55,351 nt of DNA, from assembly GCF_026738875.1 (NCBI RefSeq), contig NZ_JAPQFJ010000021.1:1-55351 (forward strand), written 5' to 3'. The position numbers and the translations under genes were made by a program. Under the pieces are notes generated by a model. The model saw only the letters and a list, made by a program, of their open reading frames with translations, was not told where the DNA came from and made no database searches. Positions 1 through 7,511 of this stretch are shown piece by piece. Position 1 is the stretch's first letter; each line of letters opens with the position of its first letter. Source of the stretch: Clostridium brassicae (lineage in GTDB: Bacteria > Bacillota > Clostridia > Clostridiales > Clostridiaceae).

Positions 1-183
1 CCTTTCTTAATTTTTCTGTAGCAAGAAAATTATACTTCAAGGCTTGGTATTATCCACTATTTATTTTTTGGAAACTATAATATGGAAACTAATAAAGTTT
101 TGTTTGTACAAAACTTAGGTAATTACATAATTTTCTTAACTATTACATAAATCCAATACTTTCTTAAAGCATATTGCCCACAT

Positions 184-220
184 AAAAAGTGAGCTAAACA
201 TTAATTTAGCTCACTTTTTT
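184..220. terminator. Bidirectional terminator hairpin at the 3' end of the GNAT gene
   Basis: A 15-bp perfect stem (184-198 with 205-219) has an A-run on one side and a T-run on the other, so it can act in either direction. Its arm overlaps the last codons and stop codon (206-208) of the minus-strand acetyltransferase gene. Confidence 0.75.
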
Positions 221-781
221 CATTTTATTAACTCTTCCCAATATCAATCTGTCTTCATAATTAGAAGTTCTAAGATTTAATTCACATTCTTTTTTTACCC
301 CTTCTATCTTAAAGCCCATCCTTTCCGCTAAAGTTATAGAAGCTATATTTGCAGGATGTATCACCGCCTCTAGTCTATGAAGATTTAATTGATTGAATGC
401 ATAATTAATAACTAAAGATAAATTACTTCCCATAATACCCTTACCCCAGTATTTTTTATTAAGAATATATCCAACTTCAGCCTTTGCATTTAAATAGTCA
501 AAATGCTGGAGAGAAATTAATCCTAATAGCTTATCATCTTCTTTATCACTTATGCACCAACGAACAAACATTTTTTTATTATATCCATCATTAATGAAAT
601 CAATGTAGCTTTTAGCTTTATCAATAGATTCAATAGGATTCATTCCCTCATATTTTACTGCATCGTTATCAGAGTATATATCAAATATATCTTTGCAATC
701 GGTTTTTTTAACTTGTCTTAAGTTGTATACGTTTCCATCCAATATTGGGAAATCCTCAAATACTTGGATAATAACAATCAT
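206..781 (-). CDS. GNAT family N-acetyltransferase (RimJ/RimL-like)
   Basis: A 191-residue protein that reads as a single GNAT fold of the ribosomal-protein-alanine acetyltransferase type. It opens with a strand of the form LRQVKKTDCKDIFDIYSD and carries the GYILNKKYWGKGIMGSNL segment that fits the acetyl-CoA pyrophosphate-binding loop, followed by the typical LHRLEAVIHPANIASITLAE motif and a RMGF-K-EG ending. The length is normal for the family. It probably transfers acetyl from acetyl-CoA to an amine; the acceptor cannot be told. The annotated ATG (781) sits directly against an AAGGGG sequence with almost no spacer, so the real start may be a little downstream. It stands alone and ends inside a terminator hairpin. 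Confidence 0.85.
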   Translation of the reverse strand: MIVIIQVFEDFPILDGNVYNLRQVKKTDCKDIFDIYSDNDAVKYEGMNPIESIDKAKSYIDFINDGYNKKMFVRWCISDKEDDKLLGLISLQHFDYLNAKAEVGYILNKKYWGKGIMGSNLSLVINYAFNQLNLHRLEAVIHPANIASITLAERMGFKIEGVKKECELNLRTSNYEDRLILGRVNKMKKVS

Positions 782-1166
782 CCCCTTTAATTAAGTTATA
801 TTTTATATCCCCTTACAATGATATTTAATATCCTTTAATAAATTATACCACACTGCTGTTATAAGTTAAAGATTAACTTATTTGAATTTAATACTTATTA
901 TTTTGCCTTATATTATTATATATATTTACCATATCTAAAAAATCCTCCTAAAATTATAAATATTATTTTATTATTAATTATATATTTTAATAAAATATAC
1001 TATAAATTATTCAACGCCTAAATAAAAAAAGTTAAACTTGTAATCTTAATACAAGCTTAACCTTTTTATTTATAACTCACTATTTTAATTAAATATTACT
1101 TCTTTGCATTCTTTTAAAGCTTCTCATAACAACTCTAATTTCAGCTTATATTTTAAATTATCGAAC
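782..1166. other. AT-rich intergenic stretch
   Basis: No convincing coding sequence. The only clear structure is a hairpin at 1031-1061 with A and T runs flanking it, listed separately. Confidence 0.5.
1024..1067. terminator. Bidirectional terminator downstream of comB
   Basis: Stem GTTAAACTTGT (1031-1041) pairs with ACAAGCTTAAC (1051-1061) with one mismatch. It is flanked by an A-run before and a T-run after, and lies about 100 bases past the end of the minus-strand comB gene. Confidence 0.65.
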
Positions 1167-1874
1167 TCATATAATAATTTTTCCATTAATAAACTCTGGT
1201 ACTATATTTATAATATCTTTTCTGCAACAATATTCTAAGTCCTTCTGAAGCCCTAATTCTAGTAATATATTATAATGCTTTGCATTTTTTATAAATGTTA
1301 TTAAATCTTCATTTTGCTTATACATATAATTAGCAGTAATAGCTATATCTGACATATCTACTTTTATTTCTTTAAGTATACACTCTATAATATATCCACT
1401 ACATAAAAAGTCATCTATAGAAAATTCTCCATTGGTTCCTGAGTTTATTATAACAACATCATTCCCTACTTCCACAACTTTTTTTGCAACAGATGATGCA
1501 TTTATCATAGCTCCTATTAACATTCGTTCTGCACTAATAGATCTATTAATAGCTTTAGTTCCGTTGCTAGTAGTCATAACTAATATTTTACCCTTAGCAG
1601 AACCATCTAAATACTCCAAAGGAGAATTTGAAAAATCAAACCCTTCTATTTTTAAAGCTTTTCTTTCTCCTCCTAAAACGTATTTTTCTCTTTCATTTTT
1701 TACTACGTCTCTTGCTTCTTCTATATCTATTACAGGGATTACCTCTTTACATCCATTATATAGAGCAGTTACAATTACAGAAGTGGCTCTTAACATATCA
1801 ATTATAACTATTGTTTTCCCTTTTATTTTTTCTTCTTTTATATCTTCACTAGAAATAATTATATCTATATTCAT
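1167..1874 (-). CDS. comB: 2-phosphosulfolactate phosphatase family protein (ComB)
   Basis: A 235-residue ComB-family protein. ComB hydrolyses 2-phospho-3-sulfolactate to sulfolactate in the coenzyme M pathway of methanogens; bacterial homologues are common and their substrate is usually not known. Visible family signatures are VIIDMLRATS near residue 25, the GGERKALKIEGFDFSNSPLEY segment, the MTTSNGTKAI motif, and NSGTNGEFSIDD with its acidic pair. The length is as expected. It starts at an ATG preceded by AAGGAG and is transcribed from the minus strand downstream of the aminopeptidase gene with 103 bases between them, so the two could share a transcript, although a 25-bp palindrome sits in that gap. 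No other coenzyme M genes are nearby, so the physiological role is uncertain. Confidence 0.85.
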   Translation of the reverse strand: MNIDIIISSEDIKEEKIKGKTIVIIDMLRATSVIVTALYNGCKEVIPVIDIEEARDVVKNEREKYVLGGERKALKIEGFDFSNSPLEYLDGSAKGKILVMTTSNGTKAINRSISAERMLIGAMINASSVAKKVVEVGNDVVIINSGTNGEFSIDDFLCSGYIIECILKEIKVDMSDIAITANYMYKQNEDLITFIKNAKHYNILLELGLQKDLEYCCRKDIINIVPEFINGKIII

Positions 1875-1932
1875 AGTAATAGCTCCTTAGTTATTGTTTA
1901 ACACTTTGAAACATTAAAATTTCAATTCACTA

Positions 1933-1957
1933 TTTAAAATTCAAATTGAATTTTAAA
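1933..1957. terminator. Perfect AT-only palindrome between aminopeptidase gene and comB
   Basis: TTTAAAATTCAA and its reverse complement flank one base, forming a perfect palindrome just downstream of the aminopeptidase stop codon. It lacks a strong T-run and could be a weak terminator or an operator for comB. Confidence 0.35.
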
Positions 1958-1977
1958 TCCCATCTAAAGTCAAGATC

Positions 1978-3276
1978 TTATTTGTAAAATTCTTCAAAGC
2001 ATTGGATGCAATAATAATGATCCATAACTCCACAAAATTCTCTTACTGAATGCATTGCTAGCATTGGAATTCCAATATCAACAGAACGTATATTTATATG
2101 GGTGGATGAAATAGGTCCTATTGTACTTCCTCCTCTTTCATCTGATCTGTTTACAAACTTTTGTACAGGTACTCCTGCTTTTTTACAAATACATTCAAAT
2201 ACAGCTGATGAATTTCCATCTGAAGTATAACTCTGGCTAGCTGCAATTTTTATTGCTGGCCCCTTATTTATAACTGGTCTATTGGTTGGATCACATTTCT
2301 CACCTTTATTTGGATGAACCGCATGAGCTGCATCACAAGATATAATAAATGATTTAGCTAAAGCTCTAAAATAGTCTTCTCTATTTCCTTCTTGGGCTAA
2401 AACTATTCTTTCTAAAATATTTGAAAGCATTTCTGAATCTGCACCTTGTTTTGTTGAACTACCTACTTCCTCATTATCAAAACATACTAAGACATTAGTA
2501 GCTTCTGATGCCTCTGTATTTATAATAGCTTTAACCCCAGCATGAACAGCTTCTAAATCATCTAATCTTCCGCAAGATATAAACTCTTCATTAAGTCCTA
2601 TAATACTTCCTTTTTCATATTCATAAAGAAATAGATCAAAATCTAGTATTTCATCACAATCTATATTTAATTCCTTCGCTATAGTGTTTAAAAGATAATT
2701 CTCTTTTTCAAATTGATCATTAATTAGAGATACTAAAGGAAGTGTGTCTATTTGCCTATTTAACTCAATTCCTTTATTTACTTCTCTATTCATATGAATA
2801 GCAAGATTAGGAATTATCATTATAGGTTTATTTATATTTACAAGCCTCTCTTCTGGAAATAAGATATTTTTTCCCTTTAATATAACTCTACCCGCAATAG
2901 ATAGTGGTCTATCTAGCCATGTGTTTACTATAGGTCCCCCGTAAACTTCCGTATTAATTTTAAAATAAGCCTCTTCTGATGTCATTTCGCAATTTGGCTT
3001 AACTCTAAAACATGGTGAATCTGTATGTGCCCCTAATATTTTAAATCCATTATCTGCGACTTCACCTTTTCCTACTACAAATGCAATTAAAGCCGAATTG
3101 TTCTTAGTTACAAAATATTTTCCTTTGTTTTTTATATGCCATTTATCTTCTTCTTTCAATTCTTTAAAACCATTTCCTAATAACTCTTCTTTTACATTTT
3201 CCACGGCATGAAAAGCTGTTGGGCTCTCATATATAAAATCTATAAGTTCTTGTGCAATTTTTAATTCTTTACTCAT
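1978..3276 (-). CDS. M18 family zinc aminopeptidase
   Basis: A 432-residue cytosolic metallo-aminopeptidase of the M18 (aspartyl aminopeptidase) family. The zinc and catalytic positions are all recognisable: LGAHTDSPCF with His84, the VCFDNEEVGS acidic motif, SCDAAHAVHPN, and the C-terminal MLAMHSVREFCGVMDHYY segment with the last His ligand. Length and order of motifs are normal, so the enzyme should be active on N-terminal acidic or neutral residues. The ATG follows GGAGG with good spacing. A short hairpin, GTGTAG-N6-CTACAC, lies just upstream near 3300. The gene is probably monocistronic or leads into comB. Confidence 0.93.
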   Translation of the reverse strand: MSKELKIAQELIDFIYESPTAFHAVENVKEELLGNGFKELKEEDKWHIKNKGKYFVTKNNSALIAFVVGKGEVADNGFKILGAHTDSPCFRVKPNCEMTSEEAYFKINTEVYGGPIVNTWLDRPLSIAGRVILKGKNILFPEERLVNINKPIMIIPNLAIHMNREVNKGIELNRQIDTLPLVSLINDQFEKENYLLNTIAKELNIDCDEILDFDLFLYEYEKGSIIGLNEEFISCGRLDDLEAVHAGVKAIINTEASEATNVLVCFDNEEVGSSTKQGADSEMLSNILERIVLAQEGNREDYFRALAKSFIISCDAAHAVHPNKGEKCDPTNRPVINKGPAIKIAASQSYTSDGNSSAVFECICKKAGVPVQKFVNRSDERGGSTIGPISSTHINIRSVDIGIPMLAMHSVREFCGVMDHYYCIQCFEEFYK

Positions 3277-3450
3277 TTTATTACCTCCATAGCATATCTA
3301 GTGTAGATAGCCCTACACCGACTGATTTTATTATATTTTATATTATACCTCATTTTTCCAAATACTGTTTAGCTATTTTATTCCTGCATCAAATCTATTG
3401 TAGTATTCCAGATTTGTGTTTACAATACCTTTGGTTTAGTTATTATAAAA

Positions 3451-3470
3451 AGCTACAAACTAACTTGTAG
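3451..3470 (-). terminator. Terminator of the sigma-54 activator gene
   Basis: CTACAA at 3453-3458 pairs with TTGTAG at 3465-3470. On the minus strand the stem is followed by CTTTTTAT, placing a terminator directly after the activator stop codon at 3482. Confidence 0.55.
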
Positions 3471-3481
3471 TTTTTCACATT

Positions 3482-4867
3482 TTAAATATCCTTTATATTC
3501 AATTCATTTATCTTTCTATATAATGTATTTCTAGGTATTTTTAAAAGTTTTGCAGCCTGACTTTTATTATAATTACACTGGCTTAGCGCACTTTTTATTG
3601 TCTCTGCTTCAACAGCATTTATGACTTCATTCAGTCCCATACCGCTTAAATTTATATTCTGTTTTATTGAATCTTGTAAAAAAAATTCAGGTAAATCATT
3701 TATCCCTACATTTACATCATCTGCGCTAACACATATTTTATTTATTACATTTTTTAATTCTCTAATATTTCCAGGCCACAAATACTCATTAAGAATATCC
3801 ATTATATTATCAGGAATTTTTCTTAATATCCCCAATTCTTTATGGAAATTAGATAAAAACTCCTCTACTAAAAATTTCATATCTTCTTTTCTCTCTCTTA
3901 ATGGTGGTACTTCTATACTTAAAACATTAATTCTGTAGTATAAGTCCTCCCTGAATTTTCCATCAATAACCATTTTTTCTAAGTTTCTATTTGTAGCACT
4001 TATTACCCTTATATCTAATGGAATAACTTTTTTTCCACCAATTCTTATAATCTCTTTTTCCTGCAAAACCCTTAAAAGTTTTGCTTGCATATGGTATGGC
4101 ATTTCTCCAATCTCATCTAAAAAAATAGTGCCTCCATTTGCTAGCTCAAATTTACCTATACTTCCGCCTTTTTTCGTTCCAGTAAATGAACCTTCTTCAT
4201 ATCCAAAAAACTCTGATTCTAATAGACTTTCTGGAATTGACGAACAATCTATCCTAACAAAAGGCATATTATGTCTCTCACTCTCTGCATGTATTGCATG
4301 AGCAAAAAGTTCCTTTCCTACCCCACTTTCACCTTTAATAAGCACATCAAATTTTACTTTAGCAAATTTTTTCACATCATTTTTGCACTTAATAATGCTG
4401 CTAGATTTTCCAATTATATTATCCAAACTATATGTAGTCTTATTAAATTTAGCAATTTCATTTTTATATAACTTCAATTCTTTATTGAGTAATTCATATT
4501 TATCCAATATATCTTTCATATTCTGAATTTCTTCAAATAAAATCATACCTAATCCACCTACTAAATTACCTCTATCATCAATTATGGGTATTCTATGACA
4601 TATCGCTTCCTTTCCATTAGGGAACTTATGAGGAGTGGCTATATCTGCTCTTTTATTTTTCAAAGATTTCATAAATTTAGATGTAGGATTTATATCTGTC
4701 ACTATTCTACCAATCATATTTTCAATAGGTATTTGAAGAAAATCAGAAAAAGATTTGTTTATATATATCATTTTTCCATCTTTGTCTAAAAAGTCAATTG
4801 CAATAGGTATATTGTCAAAAGCACTATGACAAAACTCTAAAAATTCCTTTGTGTTCAAATTAATCAT
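3482..4867 (-). CDS. PAS-containing sigma-54-dependent transcriptional activator
   Basis: A 461-residue enhancer-binding protein. It has an N-terminal PAS sensor (about residues 10-120), a central AAA+ domain (about 145-375) and a C-terminal Fis-type helix-turn-helix ending in AAKLLKIPRNTLYRKINEL. The AAA+ part contains the Walker A GESGVGKE, the sigma-54 contact loop in the form GSFTGT, and the Walker B region GGTIFLDEIGEMP. It therefore should hydrolyse ATP to open promoters held by RNA polymerase-sigma-54. It lacks a receiver domain, so activation is probably by a small molecule bound at the PAS domain. Two candidate sigma-54 promoters at 7240-7255 and 13058-13073 precede the neighbouring operons and are its likely targets. 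A separate promoter region with a 10-bp inverted repeat (4884-4913) lies upstream. Confidence 0.92.
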   Translation of the reverse strand: MINLNTKEFLEFCHSAFDNIPIAIDFLDKDGKMIYINKSFSDFLQIPIENMIGRIVTDINPTSKFMKSLKNKRADIATPHKFPNGKEAICHRIPIIDDRGNLVGGLGMILFEEIQNMKDILDKYELLNKELKLYKNEIAKFNKTTYSLDNIIGKSSSIIKCKNDVKKFAKVKFDVLIKGESGVGKELFAHAIHAESERHNMPFVRIDCSSIPESLLESEFFGYEEGSFTGTKKGGSIGKFELANGGTIFLDEIGEMPYHMQAKLLRVLQEKEIIRIGGKKVIPLDIRVISATNRNLEKMVIDGKFREDLYYRINVLSIEVPPLRERKEDMKFLVEEFLSNFHKELGILRKIPDNIMDILNEYLWPGNIRELKNVINKICVSADDVNVGINDLPEFFLQDSIKQNINLSGMGLNEVINAVEAETIKSALSQCNYNKSQAAKLLKIPRNTLYRKINELNIKDI

Positions 4868-4883
4868 TACTATATCCCCCCTA

Positions 4884-4913
4884 CAACTTATATATTAATT
4901 ATAATATAAGTTG
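4884..4913. promoter_or_regulatory. Inverted repeat over the activator gene promoter
   Basis: CAACTTATAT at 4884-4893 is repeated inverted at 4904-4913. On the minus strand the centre holds a TATAAT sequence that could be a -10 box for the activator gene, so a protein bound here would cover the promoter. Autoregulation is an inference. Confidence 0.45.
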
Positions 4914-4949
4914 CATAACTAGTATAATTAATTTATTGAATTTATATGT

Positions 4950-4983
4950 AAAAAAGGAGGTATCTGGGTTACCTCCTCTTTTA
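4950..4983 (-). terminator. Terminator of the MFS-hydrolase operon
   Basis: GGAGGTA (4956-4962) pairs with TACCTCC (4970-4976) and is followed on the minus strand by six T residues. It separates the hydrolase gene from the activator gene, so the two are transcribed separately. Confidence 0.8.
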
Positions 4984-5000
4984 AGTTAACTTATTAATAA

Positions 5001-5816
5001 TTATTTTAATATCTCAATTACAGGTATAGCAGATTCTGTCTCATATGCTATTAAAAATTCAGCTAAAGCCAAGTTGTATGCTGGTGCATTATCCATTTTT
5101 GATAAATGGGATGCATCTGGTATAATTTGCATTTTTGACCCAATAATATTTTCGTTTAGATATTGCGCATAAACAATTGGGGTTACAGGATCAAATTGTC
5201 CTACAGATATGAATGTTGGAATATTCATATCTTCATGATATTCTCTATAATCAGCCTTTAAAGTAGAATACGTAGCCTGTCTATATGGTTTTACTCTATT
5301 TAATTGGAACATTTGTATAGCTTCCTTTAAAATACTTTCTTCAACATTTATCTTGCAAGCTGCTTTAGCAATCAACTCACCTAATTCTTCCATGGGCATT
5401 CTATCGATTCTCTCCAATCTTTCATCAAGTCCAGTTGTACACATAGGTTCTGGATAATACCCCGCAGCATCACTTAGAGTCATAGTGAGCATACGGTTTT
5501 GATTTTTTATTGCAATCTCTTGACAAATTAGTCCTCCCATGGATAAACCAACAAAATGAGCTTTATCTATCCCTAGATAATCTAATAATGCTAATACATC
5601 TTTTGCAAACAATTCCATAGTAATGAATTCATCTCCATCGCCACTACGATAATGTCCGCGTAAATCCATAACAATAGTTCTAAAACTTTTGCTAAAAACA
5701 TCAATTTGGTATTTCCACGATTCTGCATTTTCACCTAATCCATGAATAAATACCAAAGCAGGTCCTTGACCCTTATCTTCATAATACAAATCGATTCCAT
5801 TTATTTTTGCTATCAT
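5001..5816 (-). CDS. Alpha/beta-fold hydrolase (enol-lactonase/esterase-like)
   Basis: A 271-residue cytosolic alpha/beta hydrolase. The oxyanion-hole segment FIHGLGENAESW, the nucleophile elbow GLSMGG and a late DASHLSKMD that provides the catalytic His are visible, with the acid likely in the VGQFDPVTP loop. The overall look is that of 3-oxoadipate enol-lactone hydrolases and related carboxylesterases; the substrate is unknown. It lies 34 bases downstream of the MFS transporter gene on the same strand and ends before a strong terminator, so the two form an operon behind the candidate sigma-54 promoter at 7240-7255. The ATG follows TAGGAGG. A second hydrolase of the same superfamily lies in the adjacent operon. 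Confidence 0.88.
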   Translation of the reverse strand: MIAKINGIDLYYEDKGQGPALVFIHGLGENAESWKYQIDVFSKSFRTIVMDLRGHYRSGDGDEFITMELFAKDVLALLDYLGIDKAHFVGLSMGGLICQEIAIKNQNRMLTMTLSDAAGYYPEPMCTTGLDERLERIDRMPMEELGELIAKAACKINVEESILKEAIQMFQLNRVKPYRQATYSTLKADYREYHEDMNIPTFISVGQFDPVTPIVYAQYLNENIIGSKMQIIPDASHLSKMDNAPAYNLALAEFLIAYETESAIPVIEILK

Positions 5817-5850
5817 AAAAAAACCTCCTAATAATTTTTATAAAATATTT

Positions 5851-7128
5851 TTATTTACCACCATTCACAATCATATTGCTACTTTTATCTGTAGCCGTGG
5901 ATTTGATAAGAAAAATAGTGAAAAGCGTTGCTAAAACTAATCCTCCTATACATATTGACCATAAAATTGTGTATGATTTTGTAACATCATAAATATATCC
6001 TCCAAAATAAATTGCTACAGCAGATCCAATTGAGGCACTAGTAGCCATTACTCCATTAAGTGTTCCAAGACTTTTTCTTCCAAACAAGTCTGCTGTTAAA
6101 GATGAAAATAATCCAAATGCTCCCATGTACGATAGTCCCATTATGAACACAAATACGTATGCCATTACTGGCGTGTTAGCATTCATAAGAACTATAGTTC
6201 CAATTATTTGTAATATTAATGAAATACATAGTGCCTTCTTTCTATCAATAAAATCTGAGATTGTTGGCCAAATTAACATAGAAAACATAGATAAAAACAT
6301 ATTCATTGCCAAAGCATCAGTAGCCTGTGTCTCTGTTAATCCATTATTAATAAGATGTGGCACTTGATGTATTTGTTGAGCAAGACCATTTCCTCCAAAT
6401 AAGAAGTATGCAAGAATTAATGCCCATGCTTTTGGAGAACAAAAGATTTTTTTATATGTCCATTCCTCATCATCAATACTACAGCTATTTGTATTTTGAT
6501 TTACTTTTATTTTGATTTCTCCATCCGGCAATAACCCTATATCTTCTGGTTTATTTTTCATTAATAATAGTGATGGTATAATTACTAAAATCCATGAAGT
6601 TATAGCCATTATTTTAAATGTTCCTCTCCATCCTATTGATTCTAGCCATCCCTTTGCAAACATTGTAAATATAGCTGCTCCTAAAGGTGATGCTACTAAT
6701 GTTATCGCCATAGCTCTTCCTCTTTTCTTAACAAACCATCTACCTACAGCTGTTGGGCCTGGTACCATTCCCATACAACTGCCTGCAACACCTAATAACA
6801 ATCCATAGCATAAGTAAAATTGAGTAGGAGTTTTAATTACTGTCATTAAATAATAAGCCAGTCCTGTTAATACACCACCTATTGCTAAAATATTTTTGAC
6901 TCCAACTTTATCCATTATTTTACCAACAAATAAAACCACAATAGCATATACAAACATATTTGCAGAAAAGGCCCCTGCCACTTGTGTTCTTGACCATCCT
7001 AAGTCATTTAACATAGAAAGTTGAATTACACCATAAGCTCCTTTTGTCCCATAAGTTATACCTACTGACAAAAATGCTACTAAAACTACAATCCAACCAT
7101 AAAAAAATTTTGATTGTTTTTTCTCCAT
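5851..7128 (-). CDS. MFS transporter, oxalate/formate antiporter-like (monocarboxylate type)
   Basis: A 425-residue membrane protein with about 12 hydrophobic segments. The opening FFYGWIVVLVAFLSVGITYG, the GKIMDKVGVKN loop and the WFVKKRGRAMA segment between membrane helices 4 and 5 are typical of the OxlT/MCT-like branch of the major facilitator superfamily, which moves carboxylates. A hydrophilic loop of roughly 40 residues separates the two six-helix halves. It is the first gene of a two-gene operon with an alpha/beta hydrolase, behind a long (about 100-base) leader from the candidate sigma-54 promoter. Beside a CoA-transferase operon, the simplest reading is import of an organic acid or ester; the substrate is not known. 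Confidence 0.88.
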   Translation of the reverse strand: MEKKQSKFFYGWIVVLVAFLSVGITYGTKGAYGVIQLSMLNDLGWSRTQVAGAFSANMFVYAIVVLFVGKIMDKVGVKNILAIGGVLTGLAYYLMTVIKTPTQFYLCYGLLLGVAGSCMGMVPGPTAVGRWFVKKRGRAMAITLVASPLGAAIFTMFAKGWLESIGWRGTFKIMAITSWILVIIPSLLLMKNKPEDIGLLPDGEIKIKVNQNTNSCSIDDEEWTYKKIFCSPKAWALILAYFLFGGNGLAQQIHQVPHLINNGLTETQATDALAMNMFLSMFSMLIWPTISDFIDRKKALCISLILQIIGTIVLMNANTPVMAYVFVFIMGLSYMGAFGLFSSLTADLFGRKSLGTLNGVMATSASIGSAVAIYFGGYIYDVTKSYTILWSICIGGLVLATLFTIFLIKSTATDKSSNMIVNGGK

Positions 7129-7239
7129 ATAACTATCCCTCCATTAAATATTGTTAGTTAAACCTTTTCTTCGTCTCAATTAAACTTATACTTATTCCCC
7201 CTTCTATCTTTATAACACCCACTTCATATATTGTTTTAT

Positions 7240-7255
7240 AGCAATACATATGCCA
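7240..7255 (-). promoter_or_regulatory. Candidate sigma-54 (-24/-12) promoter for the MFS-hydrolase operon
   Basis: On the minus strand the sequence reads TGGCATATGTATTGCT. It has the GG and GC elements exactly ten bases apart and matches the TGGCAC-N5-TTGCW consensus at all but one defined position. It lies 112 bases upstream of the MFS start codon and beside a gene for a sigma-54 activator. Confidence 0.85.
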
Positions 7256-7324
7256 CTTTATGTGCTAAATACAAATTTTTTAAATTGACGGATTCTATCT
7301 CCCTATAAATGGCTTCTCATAGCA

Positions 7325-7362
7325 AAAAAAATTTATCTTTTCTAACAAAAGATAAATTTTTT
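7325..7362 (-). terminator. Terminator after the NHL-repeat operon
   Basis: A 16-bp stem of AAAAAATTTATCTTTT and its complement around a 5-base loop. It ends in a run of T residues on either strand and lies 150 bases past the NHL gene, separating the two operons of the island. Confidence 0.7.
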
Positions 7363-7394
7363 CTGTAAATAATAAATTTAATTTATAATATTAT

Positions 7395-7411
7395 TGTAAC
7401 AAAATGTTACA
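7395..7411. promoter_or_regulatory. Candidate upstream activator (enhancer) site
   Basis: TGTAACAAAATGTTACA is a perfect 6-5-6 inverted repeat centred about 150 bases upstream of the -24 element of the MFS promoter. That is a typical distance for a sigma-54 activator site. A related 17-base element lies at 13167-13183 ahead of the second candidate sigma-54 promoter. Confidence 0.6.
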
Positions 7412-7511
7412 TGTGTAATATTCTATTTGCAACATAACTATATAGAACTTAATAATTTCTAATATCTATATAGTTAATCATATTATTTAAATTCTATTTG
7501 TCTTAAGAATA

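Noticed and set aside
1167-1874. comB as evidence of a coenzyme M or sulfolactate pathway linked to the neighbouring CoA island
   Set aside because: No other sulfonate genes are present, and comB is separated from the island by unrelated genes and terminators.
1432-1890. Plus-strand open frame of 152 codons opposite comB
   Set aside because: It is antisense to a clear comB gene, has no ribosome-binding site and no recognisable domain.
7325-7362. Hairpin upstream of the MFS gene as an activator site
   Set aside because: The long A/T stem with T-runs fits a terminator of the NHL operon better; the 7395-7411 dyad is the better enhancer candidate.
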